A stretch of 64,000 nt of DNA from Ferriphaselus sp. R-1 (GTDB lineage Bacteria; Pseudomonadota; Gammaproteobacteria; Burkholderiales; Gallionellaceae), in the NCBI RefSeq assembly GCF_000746095.1, contig NZ_JQKP01000001.1, positions 372,001-436,000 of the forward strand, given 5' to 3'. Positions 40,616 through 50,036 of the stretch are shown here, piece after piece. The translations under genes and the position numbers were made by a program. Position 1 is the stretch's first letter, and each line of letters starts with the position of its first letter. The notes under the pieces were generated by a model. That model made no database searches. It worked only from the letters and a program-made list of their open reading frames with translations, and was not told the origin of the DNA.

Positions 40616-41467
40616 TCAGCGCAGGTCGTAGGTGTGGGGGTGCAGCGCGCTGGGCAGCATCAGCGAGTACAGCGCCGGTTCGGTTCCGTCCCGGCACGGG
40701 TCGGATGGCTGCGGCGAGGCAGCCACGGGGTGACGCAGGGCGAGGCTGATGCTGGCATGCGCATCCCTGGCCAGGCGGCGCCGGGTCTCCCCGGCGCAGG
40801 GGAGTTCGGCCAGCCCGGTCAACGTGACGTGCAGGTCCGGACTGCGCAGGATGCGCCAAAGTGAACGTGGCAGGGTGGTTGTCCCGATGATGTCGGCGGC
40901 CCGCGACGGGCGGCCATCGCGGTCGTGATAGCGGATGGCGACAGGGCGTACCGGTACCTGGCAATCGATGGCACTTTGCAGCAGGATGGAGTGGAAATGG
41001 CCTGGCAGCTTGCCTGCGCTGGCCGCCCCCTCCGGGAACAGGATGACCGATTCTCCGCCGCGCAGTCTTGCCGTGATCTGGTCGCAGAGTCGTGCGCTGT
41101 CATCCGCTGTCGGAGGTCGGTCGCTCCAGCGCCGGGCCCCTCCGGTCAGCGGCCAGAAGCGCAACCCGTTCCCCGTGACGCAGCGCTCAGGGGCGACAGC
41201 GCTCAGGGCGATCGCATCCAGCCAGGAAGTGTGATTGGCGACGACCAGTCCGGGGCGATGGATGTCGCGCAGCATCTGCCCCTGTGTTTGCAGGCGGATG
41301 TGGAGTAACTGCAGCAGGTCGCTGCACCAGCGTTGCAGCATGCGCCGTTGCCGCGCACGGCCCAGCAGCGGGCAGAGCAAGCCCAGCGGCACTCCACCGG
41401 CCAGATGAAGCAGGACGCGCATTGCCCTGAAGAGGACGAAGCGTAGCCGGGTCTTTCCTGGGTACAT
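40616..41467 (-). CDS. Lysophospholipid acyltransferase (PlsC-like)
   Basis: A 283-residue membrane-associated acyltransferase with the catalytic HxxxxD motif His79-TSWL-Asp84 (NHTSWLD) and the glycerol-phosphate-binding FPEGA motif near 144. An N-terminal hydrophobic segment (about 9-36) anchors it. It probably transfers acyl chains to a lysophosphatidate or related lipid; ornithine-lipid acyltransferases share this fold. It starts 4 bases after the stop of the EAL-CBS-GGDEF gene, suggesting co-transcription. Confidence 0.85.
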   Translation of the reverse strand: MYPGKTRLRFVLFRAMRVLLHLAGGVPLGLLCPLLGRARQRRMLQRWCSDLLQLLHIRLQTQGQMLRDIHRPGLVVANHTSWLDAIALSAVAPERCVTGNGLRFWPLTGGARRWSDRPPTADDSARLCDQITARLRGGESVILFPEGAASAGKLPGHFHSILLQSAIDCQVPVRPVAIRYHDRDGRPSRAADIIGTTTLPRSLWRILRSPDLHVTLTGLAELPCAGETRRRLARDAHASISLALRHPVAASPQPSDPCRDGTEPALYSLMLPSALHPHTYDLR

Positions 41468-41471
41468 ATGC

Positions 41472-43352
41472 TCAGTCGACCGGCATTAGTACTGCGCCTT
41501 GTCTGCGCGGTTCGATGAACAGGCTGTTGCCACGGATCTGTTTGGCCATCTTCTTGGCGCGAGCGCTCGCCGCCGAGACCTCGTGGTGTGACTCGAACCG
41601 GCGCGGGTCGATATGGACGGCACCGATGGACAGCGCGGGGGAGGGATGGAAGATGATGCGGCCCTGTCTATCCTCGCTCTCGTAACCACCGCGCCATCGA
41701 TGCTCGTCGCTGAGCAAGGACGAAGAAAGCTCGGCAAAGGAGCGCAGCGCATCGTTACAGCGTTTCTGCCAGTCCGGGCTGCGCATCAACAGGATGAAGT
41801 CGTCCCCGCCTATGTGGCCGAGAAAGTCCAGCTTCGGATCGCAGGCATGATGCAGGATACGTCCGGTCATCTGGATCAGTTCATCGCCCTTGCTGTAGCC
41901 GTAGACATCGTTGAAGGGTTTGAAGTTGTCGAGGTCGCAATAGCAGGCGTAGAACGGTTCGCTGTCACCCAGCAGTCGTTCGATCTGTTCGTTGATCGGG
42001 ACGTTGCCCGGCAGCATCGTCAGCGGGTTGGCGTAGCGGGCGGACTCGATCTGCATCTGGGTGATGACACGCAGCAAGCTCTGGCTGGTGCCTACCCCCA
42101 GATAGCGGCCACCTTCGGTGATCAGGAAGCCATCGGCGAAATGGCGGCCCTCGGTCTCGGTCAGGAACTGGCTCAGTTCCTGCACCGGGGTGTCCTTCTC
42201 GACCAGTAGCGGGGTTTGCATCATCTGCTGACAGGGTTTCTTGCCCAGCAACTCGCGGCGGAAAGGTTGGGCGAAACAGTCGATGAACGAGTAGCGGTTG
42301 ATCATCCCGACCGGCTTGCCATTCTCCACCACGGGGATGCTGTGCAGGTTGCCGGCCTCGGCGAAGCGTGCCAGAACGGTATCGTTATCGGTTTCGGGCG
42401 TGACCGGGTCGACATACGTCAGCAATTTGTGGGCGGTCACGCTGAGGTTGGACAGCACCGCGTTCTTGGGGTGTTCGGCGACGCGCGCGCGGTTGAGCAC
42501 CTGGACGACTTCAGGCGGCGCGATCAGGGGCGGCGTGGGGCTGGGGCGGGCGATGAAATAGCCCTGGCCCATGGCGATGCCGATGTCGCGCAGGGTACGC
42601 AGCTCGGCCTCGGTCTCCACGCCTTCGGCGATGACCTGCGTGCCGCAACTGTCCGCGATCTGCTGGATGGATTTCAGGAACTGCAGCTTGAGCGGGTCGA
42701 GGTTCACGCCCTGCACGAAATGCATGTCGATCTTGACGAAATCGGGGCGCAGTTCCGACCACAAGCGCAGGCTGGAAAAGCCTTCGCCCAGATCGTCCAT
42801 CGCGATCTGGAAGCCCATCTGGCGATAGTGCAACAGGGCGTTGCGCATCGCCTCGAAATCAAAGATGGGCTGGTTCTCGGTGATCTCGATGATGACCTGC
42901 TCAGGCGCGATGCCGAGCTTGTCCATGAACGCCAACGTCTGGCCGTTTTTGAAGCTGGGATGGGTCAGCGCATCCGGGCTGATGTTGAGGAACAGCTTGC
43001 CCGGCAGGCGTAGCTGGGCGAAGCGCTCCAGCACCACTTGGCGGCACAGCATCTCGACCTCAAGCGCCCGGCCTTGCTGTTTGGCCGCGCTGAACAGGTT
43101 GCAGGGCGAGTGCAGCGGGCTGTTGGCCGGTCCCCGGATCAGTCCCTCGAAGCCGACGAATTCACCGCTGTCCATCGCCAGAATGGGCTGGAACAAGGCC
43201 GACAGGCTGCGTTTGCTGAGTACGGCATCGAGTTCGCTCGAAGTCTCATCGTGCGGGATGCGGAACGGCAAGCCCAGAGTGTAGTGTTCGGTGCCGGAGA
43301 ATTCTCCCAGGGTCCAGATCGGGGAGAGTTGCGGTTCGTTGGCATGTGACAT
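41472..43352 (-). CDS. EAL-CBS-GGDEF signalling protein (probable c-di-GMP phosphodiesterase)
   Basis: A 626-residue cytoplasmic protein with domain order EAL (about 45-275), paired CBS (about 300-435), then GGDEF (about 440-610). The EAL catalytic set looks complete: Glu69 (as EGL), Asn123, Glu157, Asp186-Asp187, Lys207 and Glu243. The GGDEF site reads GGDDF (515-519), so cyclase activity is doubtful and it may act as a GTP or c-di-GMP sensor. CBS domains suggest adenine-nucleotide control. ATG 43352 is preferred (AGGAG eight bases upstream) over a frame 26 codons longer. It is divergent from ppk1. Confidence 0.92.
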   Translation of the reverse strand: MSHANEPQLSPIWTLGEFSGTEHYTLGLPFRIPHDETSSELDAVLSKRSLSALFQPILAMDSGEFVGFEGLIRGPANSPLHSPCNLFSAAKQQGRALEVEMLCRQVVLERFAQLRLPGKLFLNISPDALTHPSFKNGQTLAFMDKLGIAPEQVIIEITENQPIFDFEAMRNALLHYRQMGFQIAMDDLGEGFSSLRLWSELRPDFVKIDMHFVQGVNLDPLKLQFLKSIQQIADSCGTQVIAEGVETEAELRTLRDIGIAMGQGYFIARPSPTPPLIAPPEVVQVLNRARVAEHPKNAVLSNLSVTAHKLLTYVDPVTPETDNDTVLARFAEAGNLHSIPVVENGKPVGMINRYSFIDCFAQPFRRELLGKKPCQQMMQTPLLVEKDTPVQELSQFLTETEGRHFADGFLITEGGRYLGVGTSQSLLRVITQMQIESARYANPLTMLPGNVPINEQIERLLGDSEPFYACYCDLDNFKPFNDVYGYSKGDELIQMTGRILHHACDPKLDFLGHIGGDDFILLMRSPDWQKRCNDALRSFAELSSSLLSDEHRWRGGYESEDRQGRIIFHPSPALSIGAVHIDPRRFESHHEVSAASARAKKMAKQIRGNSLFIEPRRQGAVLMPVD

Positions 43353-43472
43353 GGGGCGGACTCCTGTGGTCTGGTGGTTCGGTTGCAGCAACGGTACGGT
43401 GGGAAGGTTAGGCTGGCTTTGTTGCGTCAAGGTGACAGGGAGATGTGTTTTTGGTTACTGTTGTGATGGCGA

Positions 43473-43506
43473 CTGTCATCTTGTTGACATAAAAACCGCA
43501 TAGACT
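43473..43506 (+). promoter_or_regulatory. Pho-box-like PhoB promoter of ppk1
   Basis: CTGTCAT (43473-43479), a 4-base spacer CTTG, then TTGACAT (43484-43490) match the PhoB direct repeat (7/7 and 5/7). The -10-like TAGACT (43501-43506) follows after 10 bases, the spacing seen in Pho promoters. Transcription would begin at or near the annotated ppk1 ATG at 43513. Confidence 0.6.
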
Positions 43507-43512
43507 GGCGAC

Positions 43513-45684
43513 ATGGACGAATCGAAAGCAAGTATGGGTATTGAACATGCTGTATCAGTGGTGGCGATCCCCGAGGGCGGTCGCCACCTGAAGGTCGGTG
43601 AGGACCGGGACTATCTGCCGCAGCAGCTCATCAACCGGGAGTTGGGGCTGCTGGAATTCAATCGGCGTGTGCTGTCACAAGCGGCGGATGCGCGTGTGCC
43701 CTTGCTGGAGCGCCTGAAATACCTGTGCATAGTCAGCAGCAATCTGGACGAGTTCTTCGAGATACGCGTGGCCGGCCTGAAAGAGCGGATCAAGAGCGGT
43801 AGGGGCGCGGGCGGGGAGAACGGCACGGATGCCGGTGAGGTGTTCGCGCAAGTGCGTGAGGAGGCTTACCGGATCATCATGCGCCAGTACCAGTTGCTCA
43901 ATGAGGACATCTTCCCCGCACTCGCGGTGGAGGGAGTCCGCTTCCTGCGTCGCACCCACTGGAACGAGGTGCAACAGGCTTGGGTGAAGGATTTCTTTTT
44001 CCGTGAGGTGATGCCGGTGCTGACCCCGATCGGGCTGGATCCGGCGCATCCGTTCCCGCGCGTGCTCAACAAGAGCCTGAATTTTGCGGTCGAGCTGGAA
44101 GGCAAGGATGCCTTCGGGCGCAGTTCGGCCAAGGCCATCGTGCAGGCTCCGCGCATGTTGCCACGCACCATCCCGGTCCCGCCCGAAGTGGCGGGATGCC
44201 CGCACGGGTTCGTGTTCCTCTCGTCCGTCCTGCATGCCCATGTCGGTGAGTTGTTCGCGGGTATGGAAGTGCTGGGCTGCTACCAGTTCCGCGTCACCCG
44301 CAACAGCGACCTGTTCGTGGACGAGGAAGAGGTCAAGAACCTGCGCACCAGCTTGCAGGGTGAGCTGCCGCAGCGACACTACGGCGACGCGGTGCGGCTG
44401 GAAGTGGCGGACAACTGCTCGTTACAGATGGAAGCGTTCCTGTTGAGCCAATTCGGGCTGGGGGCTGAGGATTCCTATCGTGTGCACGGCCCGGTCAATC
44501 TGGTCCGCCTGATGGGCATCCCGGATCAGGTGGCTCGTCCCGACCTGAAGTTCCCGCCGTTCGTGCCCGGCATCCCCGGCGTGTTGCAGAAAAAGGGAGC
44601 GGACCTGTTCAAGGTCATCCGCAAGGGCGATGTGTTGCTGCACCATCCCTTCCAGTCGTTCAAGCCGGTGATCGATTTCATCGTTCAGGCGGCGAACGAT
44701 CCCGCCGTGGTCGCCATCAAGCAGACGATCTACCGGACTGGCGCAGACTCGGCCCTGATGGAAGCGTTGATCTCCGCCGCCCAGCGTGGCAAGGAGGTGA
44801 CGGTGGTGGTCGAGTTGCTGGCGCGTTTTGACGAAGAAGCCAACATCAATTGGGCCAGTCGGCTGGAAGAGGCGGGGGCGCACGTGGTGTACGGCGTGGT
44901 CGGCCACAAGACCCATGCCAAGATGCTGATGGTGGTGCGTCGTGAAGAGGGTAAGTTGCGCCGCTATGTGCATCTCGGGACGGGCAACTATCACCAGCGT
45001 ACCGCCAGGCTGTACACCGACTTTGGACTGTTCACCTGCAACGAGGCGATGTGCGCCGACGTGAACGAGATGTTCGTGCAGCTCACCGGGTTGGGGCGGG
45101 CGGGCAAGCTGCATCACTTGTGGCAGTCACCGTTCACCCTGCATGCTGAGGTGCTGCGCGCCATCCGCAACGAGACCCGTCTGGCGCAGGCGGGCAAGGG
45201 CGGACACATCATCGCCAAGATGAACGCCCTGCTGGAGCCGGAGATCATCCTCGCGCTGTACGAGGCATCGCAGGCGGGAGTCAAGATCGACCTGATCGTG
45301 CGCGGCGTGTGCGCGCTGCGTCCGGGCGTGGCCGGGCTGTCCGAGAACATCCGGGTGATCTCCGTGGTTGGCCGGTTTCTGGAGCACACGCGCATCCTGT
45401 ATTTCCGCAACGACCTGGCGCACGATGTCTACCTGTCCAGCGCGGACTGGATGGAACGCAATTTCTTTCGCCGCATCGAGGCCTGCTTCCCGGTACTGGA
45501 CCGGAAGCTCAAAAAACGGGTGATAGGCGAAGGACTCAGGGTCTACTTGCGTGACAACACACAAGCCTGGCACATGGAAGCGGACGGCCACTACCGACTG
45601 AAGACATCACGCCGCGCGGCACCGAGGTGCGCGCAGCGCTCGTTGTTGCAAGACCTGGTCAGTCGGGCACCCCAGGTCGTATGA
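43513..45684 (+). CDS. ppk1: Polyphosphate kinase 1
   Basis: PPK1 polymerises the gamma phosphate of ATP into polyphosphate. The 723-residue protein has the N-terminal domain LINRELGLLEFNRRVL (from about 37), NLDEFFEIRVAGLK, the catalytic His468 in HKTHAKML (aligned with E. coli His435), and HLGTGNYHQRTARLYTD with the second conserved His487. Its first 36 residues extend beyond the usual start. If the Pho-box promoter is used, transcripts may be nearly leaderless, or translation may start at ATG 43534. Confidence 0.97.
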   Translation: MDESKASMGIEHAVSVVAIPEGGRHLKVGEDRDYLPQQLINRELGLLEFNRRVLSQAADARVPLLERLKYLCIVSSNLDEFFEIRVAGLKERIKSGRGAGGENGTDAGEVFAQVREEAYRIIMRQYQLLNEDIFPALAVEGVRFLRRTHWNEVQQAWVKDFFFREVMPVLTPIGLDPAHPFPRVLNKSLNFAVELEGKDAFGRSSAKAIVQAPRMLPRTIPVPPEVAGCPHGFVFLSSVLHAHVGELFAGMEVLGCYQFRVTRNSDLFVDEEEVKNLRTSLQGELPQRHYGDAVRLEVADNCSLQMEAFLLSQFGLGAEDSYRVHGPVNLVRLMGIPDQVARPDLKFPPFVPGIPGVLQKKGADLFKVIRKGDVLLHHPFQSFKPVIDFIVQAANDPAVVAIKQTIYRTGADSALMEALISAAQRGKEVTVVVELLARFDEEANINWASRLEEAGAHVVYGVVGHKTHAKMLMVVRREEGKLRRYVHLGTGNYHQRTARLYTDFGLFTCNEAMCADVNEMFVQLTGLGRAGKLHHLWQSPFTLHAEVLRAIRNETRLAQAGKGGHIIAKMNALLEPEIILALYEASQAGVKIDLIVRGVCALRPGVAGLSENIRVISVVGRFLEHTRILYFRNDLAHDVYLSSADWMERNFFRRIEACFPVLDRKLKKRVIGEGLRVYLRDNTQAWHMEADGHYRLKTSRRAAPRCAQRSLLQDLVSRAPQVV

Positions 45685-45687
45685 CGC

Positions 45688-46071
45688 TCAGGAGGCCTTG
45701 GGTCGACCGGTCTTGACCTTCTCCAGCGCACTCATCTCGGTGTGGAGCTGGGCCTCGTCCAGCTTGCTCAACAGGCGCAGACCTGCGCGGATCAGTTCGC
45801 TCTTCTTCACGTGCAGACCCGTCTTGAGGCAGAGCTGTTTGAGCTGCGCGATCCTGGCGTAATCATCCTGCGGCAGGGTAAAGCTATCCCGGATGACCTT
45901 CATCTTGGTCGGTTTGGCCTTCTTGTCCTTCTTCGCCTCAGCTTTGGGCGGTGCGGGGACGACAGGTGCGGCTTTGCCCGCTGCGGCGGCCTTGGTGCGA
46001 GTGGTGCGGGCGGGGGCGGTTCGGGTGGCAGGCGCTTGTTTGGCGGCAGGTGGTACAGTCTTGTCAGTCAT
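45688..46071 (-). CDS. Ala/Lys-rich histone-like protein with ribbon-helix-helix-like C-terminus
   Basis: A 127-residue protein. Residues 1-57 are a low-complexity Ala/Pro/Lys/Thr tail resembling histone H1-like bacterial proteins. Residues 58-127 look like a short DNA-binding fold (VIRDSFTLPQDDYARIAQLK, then KKSELIRAGLRLLSKL), reminiscent of ribbon-helix-helix proteins. ATG 46071 follows AAGGAGAG. It lies convergent to ppk1 (3 bases between stops) and divergent from sixA. A nucleoid or polyphosphate-granule-associated role is an inference from composition and position. Confidence 0.7.
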   Translation of the reverse strand: MTDKTVPPAAKQAPATRTAPARTTRTKAAAAGKAAPVVPAPPKAEAKKDKKAKPTKMKVIRDSFTLPQDDYARIAQLKQLCLKTGLHVKKSELIRAGLRLLSKLDEAQLHTEMSALEKVKTGRPKAS

Positions 46072-46161
46072 GACGCTCTCCTTCAGTGGTTGGTGTCGCG
46101 ATAACAATATATACAGTATCTTCTTGCGGGTAAATTGTAATAATTCAATAGGGACAAAGAG

Positions 46162-46620
46162 ATGGAGCTTATCCTGTGGCGTCATGCCGATGCGGAATAT
46201 GGTTTGCCCGACCTGGAGCGCGCGTTGACGGCCAAGGGTCTGCGTCAGGCCCGTGGCATGGCCGAACTGCTGGCACCGCGCCTGCCCAAGACGGCGCGCA
46301 TCCTGGTGAGCCCCGCCGTGCGCGCCCGCCAGACGGCGGCAGCGTTGGGGCTGCCCGTGCAGATCGAACCCGCTCTGGCACCCGATGCCACCGTCGCAGC
46401 GTTGTTGCAGGTGGCAGGCTGGCCACAGGCAGAGGGCTGCGTGGTGGTGGTTGGCCACCAGCCTACGTTGGGTCGCGCCGCTGCCCGCTTGCTCACCGGT
46501 CGTGACACCGATCTCAGTCTGCGCAAAGGCGCGGTGTGGTGGTTGAGCGGGCGTGAGCGGGAGGGCGTGGACGCGTCGGCGTTCCTGCGTTTCGCCGTGG
46601 GGCCGGAATTCTCCGAGTGA
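46162..46620 (+). CDS. sixA: Phosphohistidine phosphatase SixA
   Basis: A 152-residue histidine-phosphatase-superfamily protein with the catalytic RH motif Arg7-His8 (LWRHADAE), SPAVRARQTA and a second His in VVVGHQPTLG. SixA removes phosphate from phospho-His, for instance on ArcB or the nitrogen PTS in E. coli. Length is typical (about 150-160). It is convergent with the downstream chemoreceptor gene. Confidence 0.9.
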   Translation: MELILWRHADAEYGLPDLERALTAKGLRQARGMAELLAPRLPKTARILVSPAVRARQTAAALGLPVQIEPALAPDATVAALLQVAGWPQAEGCVVVVGHQPTLGRAAARLLTGRDTDLSLRKGAVWWLSGREREGVDASAFLRFAVGPEFSE

Positions 46621-46626
46621 AGCGAC

Positions 46627-48243
46627 TCAGGCGGTTTTGAATCGCCCCACCACCTCGCTCATACGCATGGCCAGTTCGTTGAGCAGCTCTGAGCGGGTGG
46701 CTGTGTGTTTGGCTGAAGTGTCGGTGATGTCGAGTAGTCCCATCAGTTGTCGCACATCGCCCGAGATGTGCTTGCTGGAGCCGGTTTGCGCGTCGATGGC
46801 TGAGTGGATGTCCTGGATCAGCGTCAGGGTCTTTTCCGAGCCGTGCCGGATCTGTTGCGCGGCCTCGTCGGCCTGGCGCGCTTCGATCACTCCCTTGTTC
46901 ACTTGCTGGATGACATGATGCATCGCCGAGGTCGCTTCGGTGGAGACCGTGTGGATCTCGTTGGAGAACTGGCTGATCTCGCGTGCAGACAGGCTGGTGC
47001 GTTCGGCCAGACTGCGTACCTCGTCGGCCACGACGGCGAAGCCGCGACCGTACTCGCCCGCGCGGGCCGCCTCGATGGCAGCATTCAGCGCCAGCAGGTT
47101 GGTTTGCTCGGCCACGTTGCGGATGATGGAGACCATACTCAGGATGTTCTGGCTGGCCGAGGTGAGCTCGTGGATCTTGTCGGCAGCCTGGCCCACCACG
47201 CTGGAGGCGGCATCGATCTCGTTGACGCTGGTCTGGATCGCACCGGCGCTCTGGATGGCGATGATGCCGGAATTTTCTACCAGCAGACTGGTTTCCTTGC
47301 TGCGTTGGGCGATCATCGATATGTTATCCGCCACGTTGATCAGCGATTGCCCCATCTGTGTGGCCAGAGTATTACCCTCGGAAAATGTGTGGGCCATCAT
47401 CTGGGCGGACTGCTGCAGATCCAGTGAGGCCTGGACCATTTCCACGATGCAGTTCCGTAGTTCGATGAAGCTTTTCTGTACCACATCCAGCAACTGATTG
47501 AAGGCACTGATGGTTCTGCCGATCTCGTCCTTGCCGTTGACCGGCGCGCGCCGGGTGAAATCCAGCGAGGTCGAGATCGCCTGTACGGTGTTTTCCAGTG
47601 CCTTGAGTGGAGCGACGATGCTGCGGTACAGAAAGTAGCTCACCGCTGCCAACAGCGCGATGGAGAGCAGCGTGACCAGACCGTAACCCAGCATCACCTG
47701 CTGGAAGATGTCGGCGAGGTCGGCGTTCGCCTCGGCCTGCGCCCGATCGGAGCTGATGCGCAATGCGTTCAAGGTCTGATGGATGATGTCGCCGGACGGT
47801 ACGACGCTGCCGAAGGTGATGGCCGAGGCCAGCTCCTTGTTGCCCCGTCGGGAGGCTTGCACGGCTTCATCCAGCGCCGTGAAATATTCATCCGCGCTTT
47901 CCCGGACGAACTTGAACTGCTTTTGTTCCTGTGCGCCGGTGAACCGTACATCCACCGCGTCCAGACTATGCCGGAACGTCGCCTGGATGGTGCGCAGCTT
48001 CTCTTCTTGCGCATGCATCAGCTCGGGGTTTTGCTCATTGATGTGCGCCAATAGCACCGGCAGCACATCCTTGAACTCGGCGGACAGGTCGTGCAGCGCG
48101 ATGACCGAGGGATAGGAATGCTCCGTCAGCCGGGTGACATTCTTCTCGATATGCGTGAACAGGAACAGGTTGATGCCGCCGACCATGAGGATGGTCATCA
48201 CGGCGGTCAGTAGCAACAGCACTAGGCGTTTGGCAATGGACAT
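46627..48243 (-). CDS. Transmembrane methyl-accepting chemotaxis protein
   Basis: A 538-residue chemoreceptor. TM1 is at about 6-30, followed by a four-helix-bundle-type periplasmic domain (about 31-190), TM2 (about 192-212), HAMP (about 213-265) and a signalling domain. The signalling domain has the hairpin [20 protein letters not shown] and [16 protein letters not shown]. Start ATG 48243 places TM1 at the N-terminus; a longer frame lacks support. The ligand is unknown. It is divergent from the porin gene. Confidence 0.92.
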   Translation of the reverse strand: MSIAKRLVLLLLTAVMTILMVGGINLFLFTHIEKNVTRLTEHSYPSVIALHDLSAEFKDVLPVLLAHINEQNPELMHAQEEKLRTIQATFRHSLDAVDVRFTGAQEQKQFKFVRESADEYFTALDEAVQASRRGNKELASAITFGSVVPSGDIIHQTLNALRISSDRAQAEANADLADIFQQVMLGYGLVTLLSIALLAAVSYFLYRSIVAPLKALENTVQAISTSLDFTRRAPVNGKDEIGRTISAFNQLLDVVQKSFIELRNCIVEMVQASLDLQQSAQMMAHTFSEGNTLATQMGQSLINVADNISMIAQRSKETSLLVENSGIIAIQSAGAIQTSVNEIDAASSVVGQAADKIHELTSASQNILSMVSIIRNVAEQTNLLALNAAIEAARAGEYGRGFAVVADEVRSLAERTSLSAREISQFSNEIHTVSTEATSAMHHVIQQVNKGVIEARQADEAAQQIRHGSEKTLTLIQDIHSAIDAQTGSSKHISGDVRQLMGLLDITDTSAKHTATRSELLNELAMRMSEVVGRFKTA

Positions 48244-48315
48244 GACACGGGACTCCAGGTAATGGTTTATCCCATTATGTGGTCCGCTTGTTGCAGGACG
48301 ATGAAGCCTTGTGGT

Positions 48316-48360
48316 GCCCTGATAACTCGAATTTTTCTGTAAAGAATAATTCATCAGGGC
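48316..48360. other. GCCCTGAT/ATCAGGGC inverted repeat in the porin upstream region
   Basis: 8-base inverted arms at 48316-48323 and 48353-48360 flank an AT-rich 29-base core. It lies 79 bases upstream of the porin ATG, where a promoter and operator are expected. Confidence 0.4.
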
Positions 48361-48438
48361 GTAACACTGTCTGGCTACGATGCGCGCCGTCGCATAGGGC
48401 GGCTCACAACACCAATGATAGAACTAAGGAGAGATTCC

Positions 48439-49539
48439 ATGATGTACAAGAAACTGATCGCACTGGCTGTGACGGCTGCCGTGTCTGCACCCGCGCTGGC
48501 TGACAGCAACGTGACTGTCTACGGCCTGGCCCACGTGTCGGTCGATTCGGTCAAGCAAGGTGCAGGCGTCGATGCGCTGAAGGTGTCCAGCAATGTGTCC
48601 AAGTTGGGTTTCAAAGGTAGCGAGGATATCGGCGACGGTCTGAGCGCCATCTGGCAGATCGAGCAACAGATCAACATCGACAACTCGACCGCCAACGTCA
48701 GCACCCTCGCCACCCGCAACTCCTTTGCCGGCTTGAAGAGCGGCGCAGGCACCGTGTTGCTGGGCCGTCACGACACGCCTTACAAGATCGCCACCCGCAG
48801 GCTGGACGTGTTCGGCGACTACTTGGCCGATAACCGCACCCTGATGGGCGGTGTGGCTGGCAAGAGCGTCGGCTCTTCCTTCGATGGTCGTCCGACCGAT
48901 GTGCTGGCCTATATCACGCCTGATCTGGGCGGCTTCACGGGCGCGATCGCCTATGTCGCTGGCGCAGAAGGACAGACTCTGGCCGCCGACAAGAAAGGCT
49001 CCGCCATCTCGGTCGCCGGTATGTTCAACATGGCTGACTTCTACGGCAGCTTGGCCTACGAAGAGCACACCTTCGGTACGGCTGGCACCGGCACCATCGC
49101 TGGCGCAGCGGCACTGGCTGGTTTGAAGGAGTCTTCTGCCAAGCTGGGTCTGGGTTACAAGATCGCGGATGCATTGGATTTGGGCGTCGCCTATGAAAAG
49201 AGCACCGACAATTTCGGCGCGGCGAATGCCAATAAGTACGGTCACAACGCGGCTTACGTGTCGGCCAAGTATGCGTTCGGCGCACACGCGCTGAAGCTGG
49301 CTTACACCAAGGCTGGCGCAACCGCTACGGCCAACACCGGTGCGACCCAAATCTCCGCTGCTTACGAGAACAGCCTGAGCAAACGTACCTCGGTGTATGC
49401 CCTGTACACTCAGCTGAACAACGGTTCGGCAGCCAACTACAACTTCGCGACTGCTGGCTCCACCGCAGGTGGTGTTGCCACGACCGGGCTGGGCAAGAAC
49501 CTGTCTGCGATCTCGTTGGGCATGAAGCACTCCTTCTAA
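48439..49539 (+). CDS. Gram-negative trimeric porin
   Basis: A 366-residue outer-membrane porin of the betaproteobacterial general porin family. It has a signal peptide with cleavage after ALA at residue 21 (mature start DSNVTVYG) and the early strand/loop motif SKLGFKGSEDIGDGLSAIWQIEQ. Alternating amphipathic strands end in a C-terminal Phe (GMKHSF), the BAM recognition signal. ATG 48439 is set by AAGGAGAG at 48426-48433. Substrate selectivity cannot be inferred. Confidence 0.93.
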   Translation: MMYKKLIALAVTAAVSAPALADSNVTVYGLAHVSVDSVKQGAGVDALKVSSNVSKLGFKGSEDIGDGLSAIWQIEQQINIDNSTANVSTLATRNSFAGLKSGAGTVLLGRHDTPYKIATRRLDVFGDYLADNRTLMGGVAGKSVGSSFDGRPTDVLAYITPDLGGFTGAIAYVAGAEGQTLAADKKGSAISVAGMFNMADFYGSLAYEEHTFGTAGTGTIAGAAALAGLKESSAKLGLGYKIADALDLGVAYEKSTDNFGAANANKYGHNAAYVSAKYAFGAHALKLAYTKAGATATANTGATQISAAYENSLSKRTSVYALYTQLNNGSAANYNFATAGSTAGGVATTGLGKNLSAISLGMKHSF

Positions 49540-49563
49540 GTCAGTGCGGTAAGTGTCATCTGA

Positions 49564-49593
49564 AAGCGGGCAACGCAAGTTGCCCGCTTTTTT
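49564..49593 (+). terminator. Rho-independent terminator after the porin gene
   Basis: AAGCGGGCAAC/GTTGCCCGCTT with a GCAA loop is followed by a T-run, 24 bases after the stop. Confidence 0.88.
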
Positions 49594-49664
49594 ATGCGGC
49601 ACGCAAAACAGCACCTGCGCACGGGTGTAAGATGGCGGCCATCGTGCTTTTCTGATCTTCTGCA

Positions 49665-50036
49665 ATGCCCAGCCGACCCAAACATCTCGACCTGTTTTCG
49701 ATCAAACTACCCCTGCCGGGGTTCGTCTCCATCCTGCACCGCGTCAGCGGTGCCTTGCTGTTCCTGGCATTGCCGCTGCTGCTGTGGCTGTTGCAGCAAA
49801 GCCTGCGTTCGATCGAGACGTATACGCGCGTCAGCGAACTGCTGCAGTCCGGGCTGCTCAGGCTGGTGTTGCTGGGTTTACTTTGGGGATTCCTGCATCA
49901 CCTGTGTGCAGGCATCCGTTATCTGTTGATCGATGCGCACCTGGTCTCCGGCTTGGCGCAGGCACGCTCTTCGAGCTGGCTGGTGCTGGCCGTCAGCCTG
50001 TCATTGACTGCGTTGTTTGGAGTGAGGCTATGGTGA
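49665..50036 (+). CDS. sdhC: Succinate dehydrogenase cytochrome b556 subunit
   Basis: A 123-residue membrane anchor of complex II with three helices. Family features are the N-terminal [26 protein letters not shown], carrying the SdhC Ser/Arg quinone-site region (SILHR), and [13 protein letters not shown] with the expected heme-ligand His. The stop overlaps sdhD by 7 bases. Confidence 0.93.
   Translation: MPSRPKHLDLFSIKLPLPGFVSILHRVSGALLFLALPLLLWLLQQSLRSIETYTRVSELLQSGLLRLVLLGLLWGFLHHLCAGIRYLLIDAHLVSGLAQARSSSWLVLAVSLSLTALFGVRLW

Noticed and set aside
43483-43506. Conventional sigma-70 promoter for ppk1 using TTGACA as -35
   Set aside because: The distance from TTGACA to TAGACT is only 11 bases, too short for a standard promoter; the Pho-box layout explains the spacing better.
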